From positions 372,001-436,000 of the forward strand of contig JAHRHY010000019.1 of the NCBI GenBank assembly GCA_019671135.1: a DNA stretch of 64,000 bases, given 5' to 3'. This DNA is from Linnemannia hyalina. Its lineage: Eukaryota; Mortierellomycota; Mortierellomycetes; Mortierellales; Mortierellaceae. The notes beneath the pieces are model-generated. The model was not told the DNA's origin and did not search any database. It worked only from the letters and a program-made list of their open reading frames with translations. The stretch's first letter is position 1; each line of letters opens with the position of its first letter. Both the position numbers and the translations under genes were made by a program. Positions 35,895 to 48,393 of this stretch are shown here, piece after piece.

Positions 35895-37160
35895 ATGGTA
35901 ACCTACCGCACTCATCTCGACAGTGAACATTCGAATCAGTACGCCGCTCAAAGGAAAACAACAGCATCAACTCAAGACTCACTCTCTCATCCTCATCACG
36001 TTTCTTCTGTCTAGGCCAACTCATCACAAAAAAAGATTGCTCATGAGAACACAAAGACCCTTCTCTCCCTCCGCAAAGGGTTCATTTGGGTCAACGTAAG
36101 TCTTCGTCTTCCTCTCTTTGCTCTGTCATTCACCTTTCCTCGTCATTCAATTGATACTAACCCTCCTTCTTCCCTTATCCAACAAAATAGGCGTTCTATA
36201 TCTTCTACAGGATCGTCTACCACTGGAGCTCATTTGGATTCAAACTCGCAGCGGGATACACCATCACCGCTGGATTGACCTTCTTCCTCTACAGCCAGAT
36301 TAACGCCATGTCCCAGCCTCGCTACAACAACAGGGGCGAACTTGCCGATGCCGGCCAGGATCTCTCCCAGGAGGGTCTCGTCCAGTAAGTTTCCTTGGCG
36401 CTCGTCTTGTTGCGATCGGCTGAAATTGAGGATTTTATCTCTTTGTGTGCTCTGACTGTCGAACTGAATTGGATGCAGCCCAATCATTGGACAAGACGAG
36501 GATAAAGTTTGTTTTTTCTCTTTCCTTCTCGTTCTTTCGTTTCCCTTGGCTTCGACGGAGTACAACCGCATTCACCACCCCATAAAATTATTGCAAATAC
36601 CATTTGTCATGGGAAATGAAGAGCACCCGCTACGTTATCTTTCTCATTGTGAGTGCTTGGCATACTGACATGCGACCCTTCACGCTCTTGTGTCATTGTG
36701 CAACGAATAGGTACGCATTTGATATTATTTACGTTACTTGGTTCGTCCATGTCGTCTCTGCCTTCTGGTCCAAAGCCTGGTGGTTCTACCTCGCCGTAAG
36801 TTTCCTATTACATTCTCATTGACACATATCGTCACTTTCGAGTGACAGCAAACAGCTTACAGGACCATGGATCATGAACACAGGAAAGCGAACGACCAAA
36901 AACTAAACGTGGATCATCCTTCACCTTTGTCTCTTATACAACATACACATTAGATCCCTGCATATGCTGGATACAAGGCATGGCACTTGGCCATCAAGCC
37001 CATGTTGGGTCGCGGTGGATTGGGTGGTGGCTTGGCTGGTATTGGAGGAGATGCTTCTGCAGCCTCGGGAAGTGGTGCCCCCGCCGATGGTACAAAGTCC
37101 AAGAGACGTGAAAAGATGGAGAAGCGTGCCGAGAAGGGACCCACTATGAAGTACCGCTAA
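35895..37160 (+). CDS. SND2: SND2/TMEM208 ER-targeting membrane protein
   Basis: Five exons (35895-35897, 36015-36095, 36191-36384, 36711-36795, 36954-37160) give 189 residues. The first exon is just the ATG followed by a GTAACC donor; exon 2 continues with ANSSQKKIAHENTKTLLSLR. The hallmark pairs of membrane segments follow: FYIFYRIVYHW and GYTITAGLTFFLYSQ, then FDIIYVTWFVHVVSAFW and AWWFYLAIPAYAGYK. The D-x-G-x-DLSQEGL loop between them matches the TMEM208 motif. The basic C-terminal tail ends KRREKMEKRAEKG. In yeast Snd2 works with Snd1/Snd3 in an SRP-independent route that targets proteins to the ER. It is convergent with the small gene at 37513. Confidence 0.93.
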
Positions 37161-37512
37161 ACGTCGTTCAATTTCTTGTATTGCTGGAAAACGGGATCTA
37201 TCAGGATCTGGGAGTTCTTCAGGAGATATAGCCGACAGACAGGAAGAGGGCATCGTAGAGTCCTTTTTCTTCGAATACATTGTAACATACTTTTTTGACA
37301 GATCATGTAGGGAGCATGTTTTACAGGAAGAAAGATATGTTTTTAATGGTGGTCTATGGAAACAAGAGGGATATTTTACAATGGATTGGTTTTGAGGAAT
37401 GTTACAAGGCGGGATGAATAGTGAGGAGAGGGTAAAACTCTCGACGAAAAACGCTGGTAGTTGTCGTCGTCATGTTGTTCTTGGAAGATTGAAAAGGCTG
37501 GTTTTTGCTCGA

Positions 37513-37743
37513 CTAGAACTTGATGACAGGAGGTGTGTGGCTGTTGCTATGATTTCTTCCGACGAATTGCTCCAAGAAGAATGGCTGATCCAAAGCCTGC
37601 TCGATCGTCATTGTCCAAAGCTCGTCCGGTCTTGGTTCTTGGACTGAACTGCGGGGGGACAAGACTGGAGATGTTGCTGTGGAGCTTGAGGCTGAGTGTG
37701 TTTTGTTGGTGTTCTTCCTTGTCGAGATCTTGAACAGCGTCAT
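37513..37743 (-). CDS. Small hypothetical protein
   Basis: A 76-residue single-exon frame starting MTLFKISTRKNTNKTHSASS and ending in a more ordered segment, RPDELWTMTIEQALDQPFFL. The composition of the second half (DELWTMTIEQALDQPFFLEQF) looks like a real short helix pair, and a CT-free ordinary start context precedes it. I do not recognise a family. The 3' end is 352 bp from the SND2 stop, tail to tail. Confidence 0.5.
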   Translation of the reverse strand: MTLFKISTRKNTNKTHSASSSTATSPVLSPRSSVQEPRPDELWTMTIEQALDQPFFLEQFVGRNHSNSHTPPVIKF

Positions 37744-38554
37744 TGTTTGTTGATAAAGGGGGGTAGGGAGGAGTTGGTGTCTTTGTATAGCTGTTTGGTT
37801 TGTGTGTGTTGGGTTGTCGATGGTTTTTTTTTTGTTGAAGATGACGGAGGGAAATGCTAGACCTTTTATACTTGGGTAAAAGCAAGTGTCCTCTTTGCCC
37901 AATGGCCTGTATGACGATGACTCCATTTGTTGACCATTCTAGTTAACGGCAAAGAAAGAAAAAAAAAAAAAAAACGGAAACTCCGCCGTTCAATGATGTA
38001 GAATGTTGTTCGATGTTCGTTGCTTCATACAACTTTGAGGCTTCTTTTTTTGTTGACATTTCCCTCGCTTGCACTAAAACGGACGACCCATGATGTCATA
38101 GTGAATAGACAAACCACACGACATGACCCTTCTTTATTTCTGGTCTGGGCTCAGCAGGCAAGGAAGAGTAGGACCATGCCAAAGGAAAAAAAATCTTTGG
38201 TTTTGTTCCAAGGGTGCATCCAGATCTCTTCGATCACTTCGGGGATTAAAGGTAGGGTACGGGCGCCACGAAAAATGACATCATGAGATGGACTGAGAAT
38301 CGATCAGTGAGTGAGGTTAACGGTCTCAGGTAAACACACACACTCTCTGGCGCTACCATAAAAGTCTTTCCAACATCCTGCTCCAGCGGTTCTGAACCAT
38401 ACTCTCACCGCTCTCAGTTTCATCCTTTCTGCCTCGGCTTTTACGGCGCGTGGATCGCCCTGGCCAAGCAGGCACAATTGCAAAAGGATCAAGTCATTAG
38501 TGGTACAAACGAAAGTGACCCTCCTCCCGTCAGTCCGCTTTTTTTTTATTGTTA

Positions 38555-38895
38555 TCAAGTAATAGAGTTCCTACCAAGTCGACGGAACCATAGCGCAAGC
38601 TGACACTTTGAGAACTGACAACTCTCCATCATCAACTCATCCATCGTTATCTCCTCTTCTCCCCTTCTCCTCTTAATCTCCTTCTCCACCTCCTCCACCG
38701 TATCTCCGTCACCGTCCATCTTCTTCTGCGCCTCCTTCTCCCGCTTGCGCCTCTCGCTTCTCATCCAGTACTTGATTCTTTCAAGTAACCTAAACCCCGA
38801 ATCGGGTCCACAAACCGACAGTGCCACATCCATCGCTTGTGTCCAGGACTTTTGTCGGATCTCTTGGTTTGTTTGGAGGGGGATTTCCTGGGGGA
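38555..38895 (-). CDS. Partial hypothetical gene (one convincing exon)
   Basis: After an acceptor CCCCCAG at about 38890 the minus strand opens EIPLQTNQEIRQKSWTQAMD, then ALSVCGPDSGFRLLERIKYW, a Lys/Arg/Glu-rich helical segment, and QLALWFRRLG before a stop at 38555 or a GTAGGA donor just upstream of it. It looks like a genuine helical exon. The 5' exon may be the frame at 39013 onward (MNPSILYLFLVILP) but the donor is unclear, and a possible 3' continuation (frame near 38520-38310) could not be joined. Function unknown. Confidence 0.4.
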
Positions 38896-39049
38896 AAAGT
38901 TGTGATAGCCTATGCGTTTTGCTGGTTCAAATGTCTTTGTCCTTGTCGTTGTTGTGGTGGGAGAGAGGGCGTGGGAGGATGACGAGGAAGAGGTAAAGAA
39001 TTGAAGGATTCATGGCTTGGAAGATAGTAAGTGCTTGGTTGATTAACAA

Positions 39050-39115
39050 CGGGGGAAAAAAAAAAAAAGTGCATAGCAAAAAGAAAAGGAAAAGGGGGGG
39101 GGGGGGGGGGGGTCG
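39050..39115. repeat. A(13) and G(18) homopolymers
   Basis: An A run at about 39057-39068 and a pure G run at about 39095-39112. On the minus strand the G run is C(18). Such runs are prone to polymerase slippage and to consensus error. Confidence 0.85.
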
Positions 39116-39275
39116 TGCTAAGCATGGCAAAGTCAAATCCTCATTTTTTTTTTTTTATTTATCTCTATATTTTTTTTCCCGCGCTTCTTCACACACCGTT
39201 CCTTCCCCACTCCCTCGTAGAAGTAAAAGAAAGAAACGGAACCATCTCTCCCCCCCACCCCAGTAGAATCTTCCT

Positions 39276-40630
39276 CTACTGACCCTCCTCACCAACCTCA
39301 TCCTCACCCGCAGGAACAACCCTCACAAACAACACCGTCAAGCCCGTCCTGTAACTCCCATGATCTCTCATCTGTACAAAAACCGTCGGTTCCTCCTTCT
39401 CGACCACAAGCACTTGGGGGAGCTGGAAAATAAATGCTTCTGAGGGGTTGATCTCTTCCTTGTTGGTTGCCGTGGTGCGGGCGAGGAAGTTATGAGTGGT
39501 GGAGGGTGTGTATGTTATAGTGCTTTTTTCAACGTTGTGCCATTCCGGGACCTATTGAGAGAAAAGCCGTAGAAAAGAGAGAGAGAGTGGATGGTCAATG
39601 TCAATTCGAGTCTGATGAATAGGTGACATTCAAGAAAGGAAAAAAAAAAAAAAAAAAAAAAAGAAAAGGGGAAAAAAAAAAAGTTACCTCGTCGCGAGAA
39701 AATGTAGTAACTCGGAACTGAACCCCAGAAGTACAAGACGTATCATCCAACGCCAGACCCCACTGGACACGATACCGCCCCGGTCCAACACCAAAAATGA
39801 CCGCGCTCACATCCAACCACCACAGTCCTGATTCCAGTTTCGCGACCAGTCCGTAGGGGCTCCTGTTATCACTAACAAACCCCCAGAAATCGTCTCGGTG
39901 GCAGATGTACATCTCCTTTGGCGGTACCGCTGTCCTCGCTACAATTGAAAGAGAAAGGGAGTCCCAAAAAAAAATTAACTGTCAATTTCTCTCATTGGAG
40001 AGGTAAAAAAAAAAAAAAAACTAAACATTGGCACATTCCTCTCTCTCTCCTTTCAACAAAGGGGCACTTACAATACATCCAATACCACTCAACAATCTTC
40101 TCCTTCGCCACCACGCTCGTATCCTTCACCTCCCCAGCCTCCTTATTAACCAACTGCCTCGTCAGGTAGTCCCTTGGATTCAACAAATAAAGCAACAAGC
40201 CCCTCCCCAGCCATAACACAAACCGCTGATGCCACACCCATCGCGTGTCCAGGTTATAATAGACATATTGACAGGTCTGGAGGAGGGACGCGAAGGTTGA
40301 GCAGGGGAGGAGGAGTGCGATTTGCATTAGGATATCGAGCGGGATTTCCTGGAGTTGGTTTTTTGGAGGCGCAGGTTTGGGTTTATAAGGTGGGATTTCG
40401 AGTGAGGCTGCGAAGGAGGGGGAGGAGGATGTGATGGTAGTGGTGGAAGGTTGCTGGTTGACGTTGATGTTGTTGTCTACTGGTTGGACTAGTGGGTGGT
40501 GACGAGTGAGTTTCGAGTCCAGGCAAGCACGTCCTCCTCCTGCTGGTAGTGCTCCTCCTCCTCCTCCTCCTACTGGTGGTAGTGCTCCTACTCCTGCTGT
40601 TGCTCCTGTTGCTGACGTTACGTGTTGCAT
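39276..40630 (-). CDS. F-box protein with C-terminal PP2-like lectin domain, copy 1
   Basis: Three exons (40630-40072, 39937-39688, 39551-39276) give about 361 residues. A Gly-rich N-terminus is encoded by GGA repeats. The F-box is at about residues 95-140 (LQEIPLDILMQIALLLPCST, then LLQTCQYVYYNLDTRWVWHQ). After a linker comes a phloem-protein-2-like (Nictaba-like) domain: FWGFVSDNRSPYGLVAKLES, GLWWLDVSAVIFGVGPGRYR, VQWGL, and a final strand TVFVQMRDHGSYRTGLTVLF. Plant F-box/PP2 proteins use this domain to bind glycans; here a substrate-recognition role within an SCF ligase is inference. Exon order and domain borders are identical to the neighbouring gene at 40926-42326. Intron 2 holds an A(23) tract. 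Confidence 0.88.
39640..39662. repeat. A(23) tract in an intron
   Basis: A run of A residues followed by a second A(11) run inside intron 2 of the F-box/PP2 copy 1 gene. Confidence 0.85.
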
Positions 40631-40925
40631 ATTTCCTTGCAGCGTTTGTGTCCTGGTAGTAATTGGAAAAAAGTGAATAAGGAAAATGCAGTAACAAAAA
40701 GAAAAAGAAGAGAAAAAGAAAAAGATGAAAAGAGGAAGAAGATAACGAAGCAGATTTCACGCAACCTTCCAATGCGCCATGCGTCACTTTGGATTTTTTG
40801 TTTTCCGCTATTTTTGGGCTGACCTGAACGATGGGCCTCGATGCTCTGTTTATTCAAGAAAAGGCGGGTACAATATCGAAGGTAAACACCCTCTGACGCC
40901 TCCACAACACAATTCACATTCACCT

Positions 40926-42326
40926 TCACTCGTCCTCCTCCTCGTCCAGTTCTTCGTCTTCCTCCCCAAAATCCTCCTCCTCGGCACCATTCGCATTTCC
41001 GGCCTCCTGCCAGTTCGGGCCCCAGAGAAAGTTCCCCCACTGGGAAGGAGCAAGCCACGCAGGTGTTTCTCCCGTACCTCCGGTCACCCACTGAGCAACC
41101 GTATTATATACACCCCCACCACCAGCTTGTTGTGGATCAAACTCCCTCCCGGCCTGAACATCATCATTTGCCGCTTGCTCCCTCTCTTCCCATTGAGGAT
41201 CCACTGGCAGGGGTATAAACGCCTTTGTAGGGTCATCAACGCTGACCAGACGAATATAATCGACCATTATTCCAGATTTGGCTTGATAATCATCATGGTT
41301 CTTGAACTGCACAAAGACTGTGGGGTGTTCGGGTCCTACTTCGAGTTGATCGGGGAGTTGGAGGAGGATGCGACCTGGTTGGAACTTGTCCCTGGTGGTT
41401 GAGTTTGTTGCCTTGACAAAGGATGATTCTCTGGTGGGCATGAAGCCGATTGTGTCTGGGCGTGCATTATCCCACGCTGGAATCTGTCATCATCCAAAAA
41501 ACAAAAGTACACATTAGAAAAAAAAATCATGCATAAAAAAAGACCAAAGAAGGAGCGACATACATTAACTAAAAACCAAAAAAGAAGAGACTCACCTCAT
41601 GACCAGGAAGGGCGACGGCCCGAAAGAGCGTGTCCTTGACGCCGGTGAAAGAGTTGACAGTCAAATTCCACTGGACATAGTACCGTCCGGGAAGGACGCC
41701 ATGAAAGACCGCACTGACGTCGAGCCAGTTGACATAACTCAGTCGGGCCACCTCACCAAACTGGCTCGCCGTGTCTTCCACCATGGACCAGTTTCTGTTG
41801 TTCATATGGATGATGACCATGTCCCTTGCTGGGATCGTAGTCCTGGCTACAGTAGAGAATGGGGATAGAAGATCATAGTAACGTCATTAGCATGATAGAT
41901 CGTAGGTGCAGTCTCTCGTTGGCCTAGTAAAGTAACCCAGAAACATGGGAACAAGAGGAGAAACGTACCATATTGCCGATACCAGTCCATCAATTGCTGC
42001 TTGGTCGCAGAGCTTGTCAAGCTCAGGTTACTTTTAGGCGCTTCATCCGGGATTTCACCATCCACAGTCTTAGGCGTAGGTTCAACCTTCAAGGACGAAG
42101 CAGTGGCATCCTCCTGAACCTGTTTGAGCTTGGCGGCCAAGAGGGCTTGTCCCAGGCGGATCACGAACCGCTGGTGCCAGACCCAATGGGTATCGAGGGT
42201 TTGATGAATGTATCGGTTTGTCTGTAGGAGCCGTCCAAATTCGCGACAGGGTAAGGCGAGGGCAATGTCGATGAGCACGTCCACTGGGAGGCTGCAGAGT
42301 GTTGGTGGTGGTAAGGACGTGGACAT
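40926..42326 (-). CDS. F-box protein with PP2-like lectin domain, copy 2
   Basis: Three exons (42326-41969, 41846-41596, 41483-40926) give 388 residues with exact phase. The F-box is at the N-terminus (LCSLPVDVLIDIALALPCRE, then LLQTNRYIHQTLDTHWVWHQ). The PP2-like domain reads NWSMVEDTASQFGEVARLSY, VNWLDVSAVFHGVLPGRYYV, QWNLTV, and PTVFVQFKNHDDYQAKSGIM. Compared with copy 1 there is a longer C-terminal tail that ends in an almost purely acidic stretch (EEEDFGEEDEELDEEEDE). Shared intron positions and adjacent same-strand placement show a tandem duplication. Sequence divergence is large, so it is old. Confidence 0.9.
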
Positions 42327-42601
42327 CTTTGTTGTGGTGAATGAGAGAGTATGTGTGTGATGAGGAGGAAGAGTGAATGAATGAATGAATGACAAGAAGA
42401 AGAAGAAAAGAAGAATGGAAGGATGGATGCACAAGAAAGTGTTCACTCTTATACCAGTTGGTCGCAGCTCAAGTCTTGGCATGGCACAGTAGTAACACGC
42501 TCAAAGAGACAATTTTTTTCGCCACCAAATTCAATTGGTCATGCAAAATGAGTGTATTAGAAAACCGATATAGTGAAAAGTGGTGGTGAGGAACAGGCTG
42601 G

Positions 42602-45005
42602 TTACTCGCCCATCTGGAGACCAAAAGAGAGGGCCACTCTCGCGGCCAGTTCCCGCCTCTCATGCTCCGGCAAATTCTTCCCTTGCTCTATCAATCACAA
42701 AAAAGAATTCAAATGACTTTTGATGAGAAATTGCACACAGCACAGCACGACAATTATACATCAATGCGATCTGGGCTGGAGGGAGCAAATCTAATGTTTA
42801 CCTCGAAGGCCTTGGATGGTAGCAATGGTCTGCGCCATGCCATCATTATCATCAATATTCGAGAACAAAGCCTTATGCATCGACTTAATCGATTCCTGGT
42901 TGGGTGTCGACATCCCGTCCACTATCATCATTTGACACATAACCAATTATTAGTAACTTATGTCAAAACCATACACGATATGAAGTTGTTTAAACCCCAA
43001 TTGACATACCTGAATAATGAAACTCAAAGTCATCGAGGGCATCTGCACCGGGCTGGGCGCTGACAAAGTTACCAAACTCAAAATCGTTGGATCCATCCAG
43101 CTCGAACGACGCATCTCTATCCGACGAAAACTCATACGACGACTCTTTGCCACCACCGGTGCCAATTGACGAATTGGTGATATTACCACCATCTGCAGGC
43201 TGACCCAAAAACTGCCGGAACTGTCTCTCCAAAGCCTGCTCGATAGGATTCTGACTGCCCAGAATAGAAGATGTTGAAAATGAATCCTGACTTGACCAGA
43301 ACTCCAAATCATCGCCATCCAGCTCCTTCATCGACTGACTGCCTCCAGTCGATCCAAACTCGTCGTCAAATCCTTCCTCGGTCATATTGCCACCGTCCGT
43401 CGTGGTCGTTCCAACGCTAGTATCGGCGGTTTGTTGAGATAATGATCCGTTTCCTGGTGCTGATGGAGAAGATGACCGGTTCCGCAAATTGAGTTCTGCC
43501 AGTGCCTTGTAAAACGCTCGGTCATCATCTTCGTCGTCTTCATCGTCATCGTCATAATCCTCATCATCGTGCAGTTGACTGAGGTCACCCATATCCTGGT
43601 CATTGAGGCCCATCCTTGCTCCTTGGTCTCTCCAAGGCCCATCGCCAAGCATGTCTGCGTCGTCGTCCTGGAACGACATCATCATACTCCGCTCGTGGAG
43701 ATCGCGTTTCTTGCTGCTCTTTCTCTTCAGGCCATCCCACATGTGCGCCGCCAATGCTTCCAAGATCCTATCAAGCCCAACATGTTCGTCTAATATGTGT
43801 AATTGGTAGCCAACATAAAGTTAGCAACCGTTGCTGGCCATACAATGGGGCGTACATGCAGTAAGTCAGAGCTCGTCTGCCTACCGAGATTCGAGTTCAA
43901 GGGCTGGTCCTGGAGATCGATGAATTCAAACCCATTGGCCAAGCACCAGTCATCAAAATCCTCAACAACATCGCTCTCCAGTCTGCTTTCCTGAGCATTC
44001 TCCTGATCCATGGGTGCATCCGTCGCCACACACAGAGTGATAGAAGGCTCGTGTCTCTCCACAAATGCCAGCCAGGGCTTGATGTCGTGAAACGTTGAAG
44101 GCTATTGCAACAACACAAAGAGCAGCCAGCGTTAGTAATCAATTCCTGCGAAATTGGGCTGGCAACATGGCTATTCATTTGAAACATCCAAGAGTCAGTC
44201 CTATTGTTTGTTGTACCTGGTTCTTGGAGAAACAAAAGACGACAGCCTCAACAACAGCACCCATCTCATCCAGATCACCACTCTCAATCATCCTCTCCAG
44301 CTCAGTACCTCCATGGGCCTCGGTCTCGTCGATCCAAAAGTCGACCTCGACCGAGTAGTACTTTGTATCGATGGTCCAGGGGATAGTGACTCCAGAGTGG
44401 TCGAGCTTGGGCCTCGTTGTCATGGTGGTGTTCATCTGTGCCTCGTCCATCGTCTCTTCTTCTTCTTCTTGTCCTTGGCCTCCTTGATGACTGTTTTGCG
44501 AATGCACCGATCTGGTCTGCGCAGGAGAGGCGAAGAGCGATTGTTGTTGGTGTGTAGATGAAACGGGTGAGAATGGCGAGGAGTGATGACTACTATGACC
44601 GCCGTTATGGTTACTGGTATGGTCAGGTTGTGCGGTATTTGGTGGCGTCGTGGGCGACGAAACCGTCAATCCTTGCAGTTGAAGTTGCTGAGGGTCATCC
44701 AGAATCGTCTCCTCAATCGTCGGTACAGGAATCGCCGGTAAAATAAGTGGTGAAGAAGGTCGAGACTTTGATGCAGAAGTCGTCGGCACGAACCTCGATC
44801 CCAAGATGGCTAAAACAAAAACCATGCGCACAATTGTATAATCCTCCGATGTTAGTTATTGTTTTAAAACGCATTCTTTTTTTTCCACGGCGTATTAGTG
44901 ATTCGAGAAAGAAGAGACGGTACCCTGGACGAGGGAGAGTTTTCCAACACCTCTCCTGCCGACGACGAGGATCTTGTTGCGAGGCAGGTTCTCGGATGCA
45001 AGCAT
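42602..45005 (-). CDS. AAGAB: AAGAB (p34) alpha/gamma-adaptin-binding protein homologue
   Basis: Six exons (45005-44924, 44809-44217, 44101-43885, 43789-43010, 42921-42802, 42687-42602) join in perfect phase to 625 residues. The N-terminus has a degenerate small-GTPase P-loop (KILVVGRRGVGKLSLVQ). The pseudo-GTPase domain continues with VTIPWTIDTKYYSVEVDFWI, AVVFCFSKNQ, and DDWCLANGFEFIDLQ at the G5-like position. A long acidic disordered region follows. The C-terminal helix ends in PEHERRELAARVALSFGLQM, the conserved AAGAB C-terminal block. AAGAB (Irc6 in yeast) is a cytosolic chaperone that helps assemble clathrin adaptor complexes AP-1 and AP-2. The low-complexity insert between WTIDTKYY and the P-loop makes this copy roughly twice the animal length. 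Confidence 0.93.
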
Positions 45006-45009
45006 GGTC

Positions 45010-45635
45010 AAGTGTGAGTGGGTGTATGGAAATGTATGTATATAGTGTGGTGGGTATGAGGAGGAAGGACGAAGGAAGGAAATGAAAGAAAAGGGGGGGG
45101 GGAAGTGCGAGAGAATCAGAGAAGGTTCGAAGTGGTGACAAATTCGTGCTCACTCACGCCTTTAAAAGCACTAATGCCGCTGGAAAAAGTCACCTCATTC
45201 GCTCTCTCTTTCTCTCGAGAGTGTCAACTCAAGCTGTCTGTTGTCACACTTGGTTGTGGGCTCCATTACAACAAACAACAGCTGTGAACAAAGTAAGAAA
45301 GAACTCCTCGCAGCTCTATCCAATGGACTTTTTTCATGGCCATGACACTGCACAACAGTCTATACAACTGCGGAGAAATGAACACATTCCCGCCAATTCT
45401 CTTTTTTCATCAGGTCAATGCTGAGGGGGAATCTATTAGTGATAGTTGTTTGCCTATGTGCTCAATCTACATCTAAAACCTTTTCTCTTCTTTTTGCTCC
45501 CGTTCTGAGTCTCTATGCGCTGGATGCATCAATAATATATCTAAAAAGCAATTGACATGAATTAACGAACATATGTTAGCGAAAACGTGTCTTCTTCATA
45601 CATCAATTCATGCCAAAAAGTGATAAAGGAACAAC
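45010..45635. other. Intergenic region
   Basis: The sequence just upstream of the AAGAB start contains a G(9) run at 45093-45101. No further gene is supported. Confidence 0.5.
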
Positions 45636-45639
45636 GGTA

Positions 45640-47207
45640 TCAGATAACGCACCCCTTCTTGGCGACAAGGCCTCTGCTGGAAATAAAGGCCGAGTACTTG
45701 AGGACAAAGTTAGGAGTCAAAGACGCAGCAGCGCCAGGGAGATTGGGCTGCAACAAGGCAGCAAATGTGTTCTTGGGCAAAATCTCAACAGCGTCTCCGT
45801 GTGTCAACAGCTCGATTCCTTGCTCCTTGGCATAGTTGATCAAATCCCGAGGAAGCACACAGCAGTCCTGCAAGTTGACCTGGTTGACCTCCGGTGCGAC
45901 CGCATTCACATCCTCGGCCGTGGCCAATGTCTTCAAAATCTCGAGCTGCTGCTTCGAGAACTCGGCAACTCCCAAACGACCGATCCGTCCTGACTGACGC
46001 AACTCTGACAACTTCTTCCAGAGGGGCAGGACCGAGGTCTTGATCTCGGTGGTGAATGCCTCGACCTCGGACTCGTCCAATCCGTTCTCGTCAAAGCTCT
46101 GGTGAGGCAAGGAGAGAATAAAGTGATCAATCTTGATGTCGGGGATTCCCATTGCGGTCTCCAGATCGGCAAATGCAATGGTCAATAGCTCAACTGAGAG
46201 GGGTGTTCCTTCCGTTGCTGAGAGGTAGAACATCTTGACTATTGTATGAAATGATGGACATACATTTGACGTTAGTATTTCACTCTGTGGTTGTTGCCTC
46301 TAGACTAGCCAACATTAATTAGTCAAAGTGAGTAGGCAAGAGGCTTACCTGTGACTTCATAGAGGGAACGATCGCCAGCCAATGGTCCCAAGCTCGTCTC
46401 GTCCGTGATGGTGATGGATGAGCCCTTGACACGGGCAGTGTCGACCGAGTAGAGCAATGTGTCCTGAACAGCCGAAACCAACTAATACGAAGACAAGAAA
46501 CAAAAGGTTAGATATCGATGTTTCAAGAAGTATCTGACGAGAAGGATCCCTCCTGGTTGCCATAACGGCTATCGTAACCCGCAACCAAGTTCGGGTTGTC
46601 GGTTCTTTCACTCCGGAGTGTCAAAAATATAGCCGGAGTCATAACAACTTCCAAAAGGTAAAAGATCCAACCATTCGCATTTGTTTTGTTTCTTGTCCAA
46701 CTGTTTTGTTTGTCAAGAGATAACAGTGCACGACCCCTTTCACTGCTTCCTTCTCATCTTTCCTTGCATATGAATCCTCTTTGTTTACCCTTGCAAAATT
46801 CTGGTGCTGTTGTTACCCGGTGGATCGGTGAACGTGGTGCTGGCGATGCTGTCGAGAGACGGCTGTTTAATGCACTCTTTTTTTCCCCAAAGCGTGCCAG
46901 GTCTCTTCTCCCCTTGCACTGTCTGTTTATCAGCCTGTCAGTTTTCTCCACCAAAGAAGAGAATTGGATCCGTCGTTCTTACCTCTTGGTTCGACTTCTT
47001 GAGCGAGGTGTTCAATTGGCCAGTGGTCCCCGTACGCATGGTGTTTCCGGTATAGAGGGTGAGGTGTGAGAAGGCATTGTTGGCGAATGCGCTTGTGCCA
47101 CTAACTTCTGTTGTCGACTGGCTGTGGTTGTTGTTGTTGTGCTCGGCTGATCCGTTTGTGTATCCGTTGGTGGCTCCGTTGTGAGCTTCTGAAGAGAGTG
47201 CGGTCAT
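45640..47207 (-). CDS. GCLM: Glutamate-cysteine ligase modifier (regulatory) subunit
   Basis: Three exons (47207-46983, 46481-46349, 46238-45640) give 318 residues in correct phase. An Asn/Ser/Thr-rich N-terminus is followed by an aldo-keto-reductase-type barrel. HFILSLPHQSFDENGLDESE, then LWKKLSELRQSGRIGRLGVA and EFSKQQLEILKTL, and the diagnostic NQVNLQDCCVLPRDLINYAK and GIELLTHGDA, match GCLM. The C-terminus FVLKYSAFISSRGLVAKKG also matches. GCLM binds the catalytic subunit and raises its activity in the first, rate-limiting step of glutathione synthesis in the cytosol. No catalytic tetrad of active aldo-keto reductases is expected or needed. Confidence 0.95.
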
Positions 47208-47214
47208 GGTTTGA

Positions 47215-48385
47215 TATATGTATATGTTGTCCTTGAGGGGGAGGTGTGGTCTGCTTGATGTCGAGTTGGTGGAATGAGTGGAGAGGGATGAAAGATGAGA
47301 AGGAGAAGAGATGAATGGAACACAAAAAAGTGAGAAAGAAAAACTTTTTTTTTAACAGAATAAAGTTTTGAGTGCGGGTGATAAAAGTGAAGGAAGAGAG
47401 AAAGGGGAGAAAGTGTGTGATCAGATCGCTTTTTCTTTTTTTATTCTTTCTCGGTGTGAATGAACTTTTTTTTTTCTGTTGTGTTATGGTTGGTTGTGAT
47501 GAGAAGAAGTGGACGAAAACGTGCAGGCGAAGAAGAGTGAGGAAGGTCGGTGGAGAGAGAAGAAGATAACAGAAAGAAGAAGGTAAAATAGCCGTGAGAA
47601 GAAGAAGGTAAGAGACACGATCGGGGCAAAATAGGACTCTTGGATGGATACGCAACGATTATTAATGCTTCGCGGCGGAATGAAAATAAAAACCATGAAA
47701 AATTTGATTTGTCAGAGAGGAAAAACAAGAAAACGCCTGCAACTTACTATTGCTCGGGGAGTACTCAATGGTCAGGGGGGAGAGAGGGAGGGAGGAGAAA
47801 GCAAAGCGAGGCTTTTTATGGATGGCATTGTTGTTGCTATCCCCACCCAACAACCAGATGTGAGCACAGAGTGATCCAGGGGGGATGGCGAGACATGACG
47901 AGAGATGTCAGACCAGACTCAACAAAACAAACGAGGCAGTGAAATGAAAAAAGGGCAGGGGGACAGAGTCAAAGGATAAGGAGGTAAACAACTCTACGTA
48001 CTTTCCAACAAAACAAAAGAAGGCACAACCAATGGAAAATGAGAGTCCACTATATCCACAGTGTCCTCCTTGCCAGATGGGTTGATATGGCACCATTCCA
48101 CCTCATCACTCCCATCCCTACGCAGATCTCTTCTCTTCGGCCGCGAGAAGGGTTGATTCGCATTCTTCTCAGAGACATGTCCAGCCGACCTCAGCTCAAT
48201 TGATTGCCACGTTTAGATCCTGCCCTTCTGTCCATCAATTCCCACAGGATCCAATATTTACGTTATGCATTATTTTTGTTTTATTCGAAAAGACATCTCA
48301 ATGCTCTTCAATGCCTATCGTTGGTCCTACTCGCACACATCTAAATGGTCTTGGTGCGTGTTGGGTCGGTGTTCGCGGGGAATCT
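47215..48385. other. Intergenic region
   Basis: 47260-47640 on the minus strand is CT/T-rich, the leader of the GCLM gene. No supported frame. Confidence 0.5.
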
Positions 48386-48393
48386 TATTTTTC

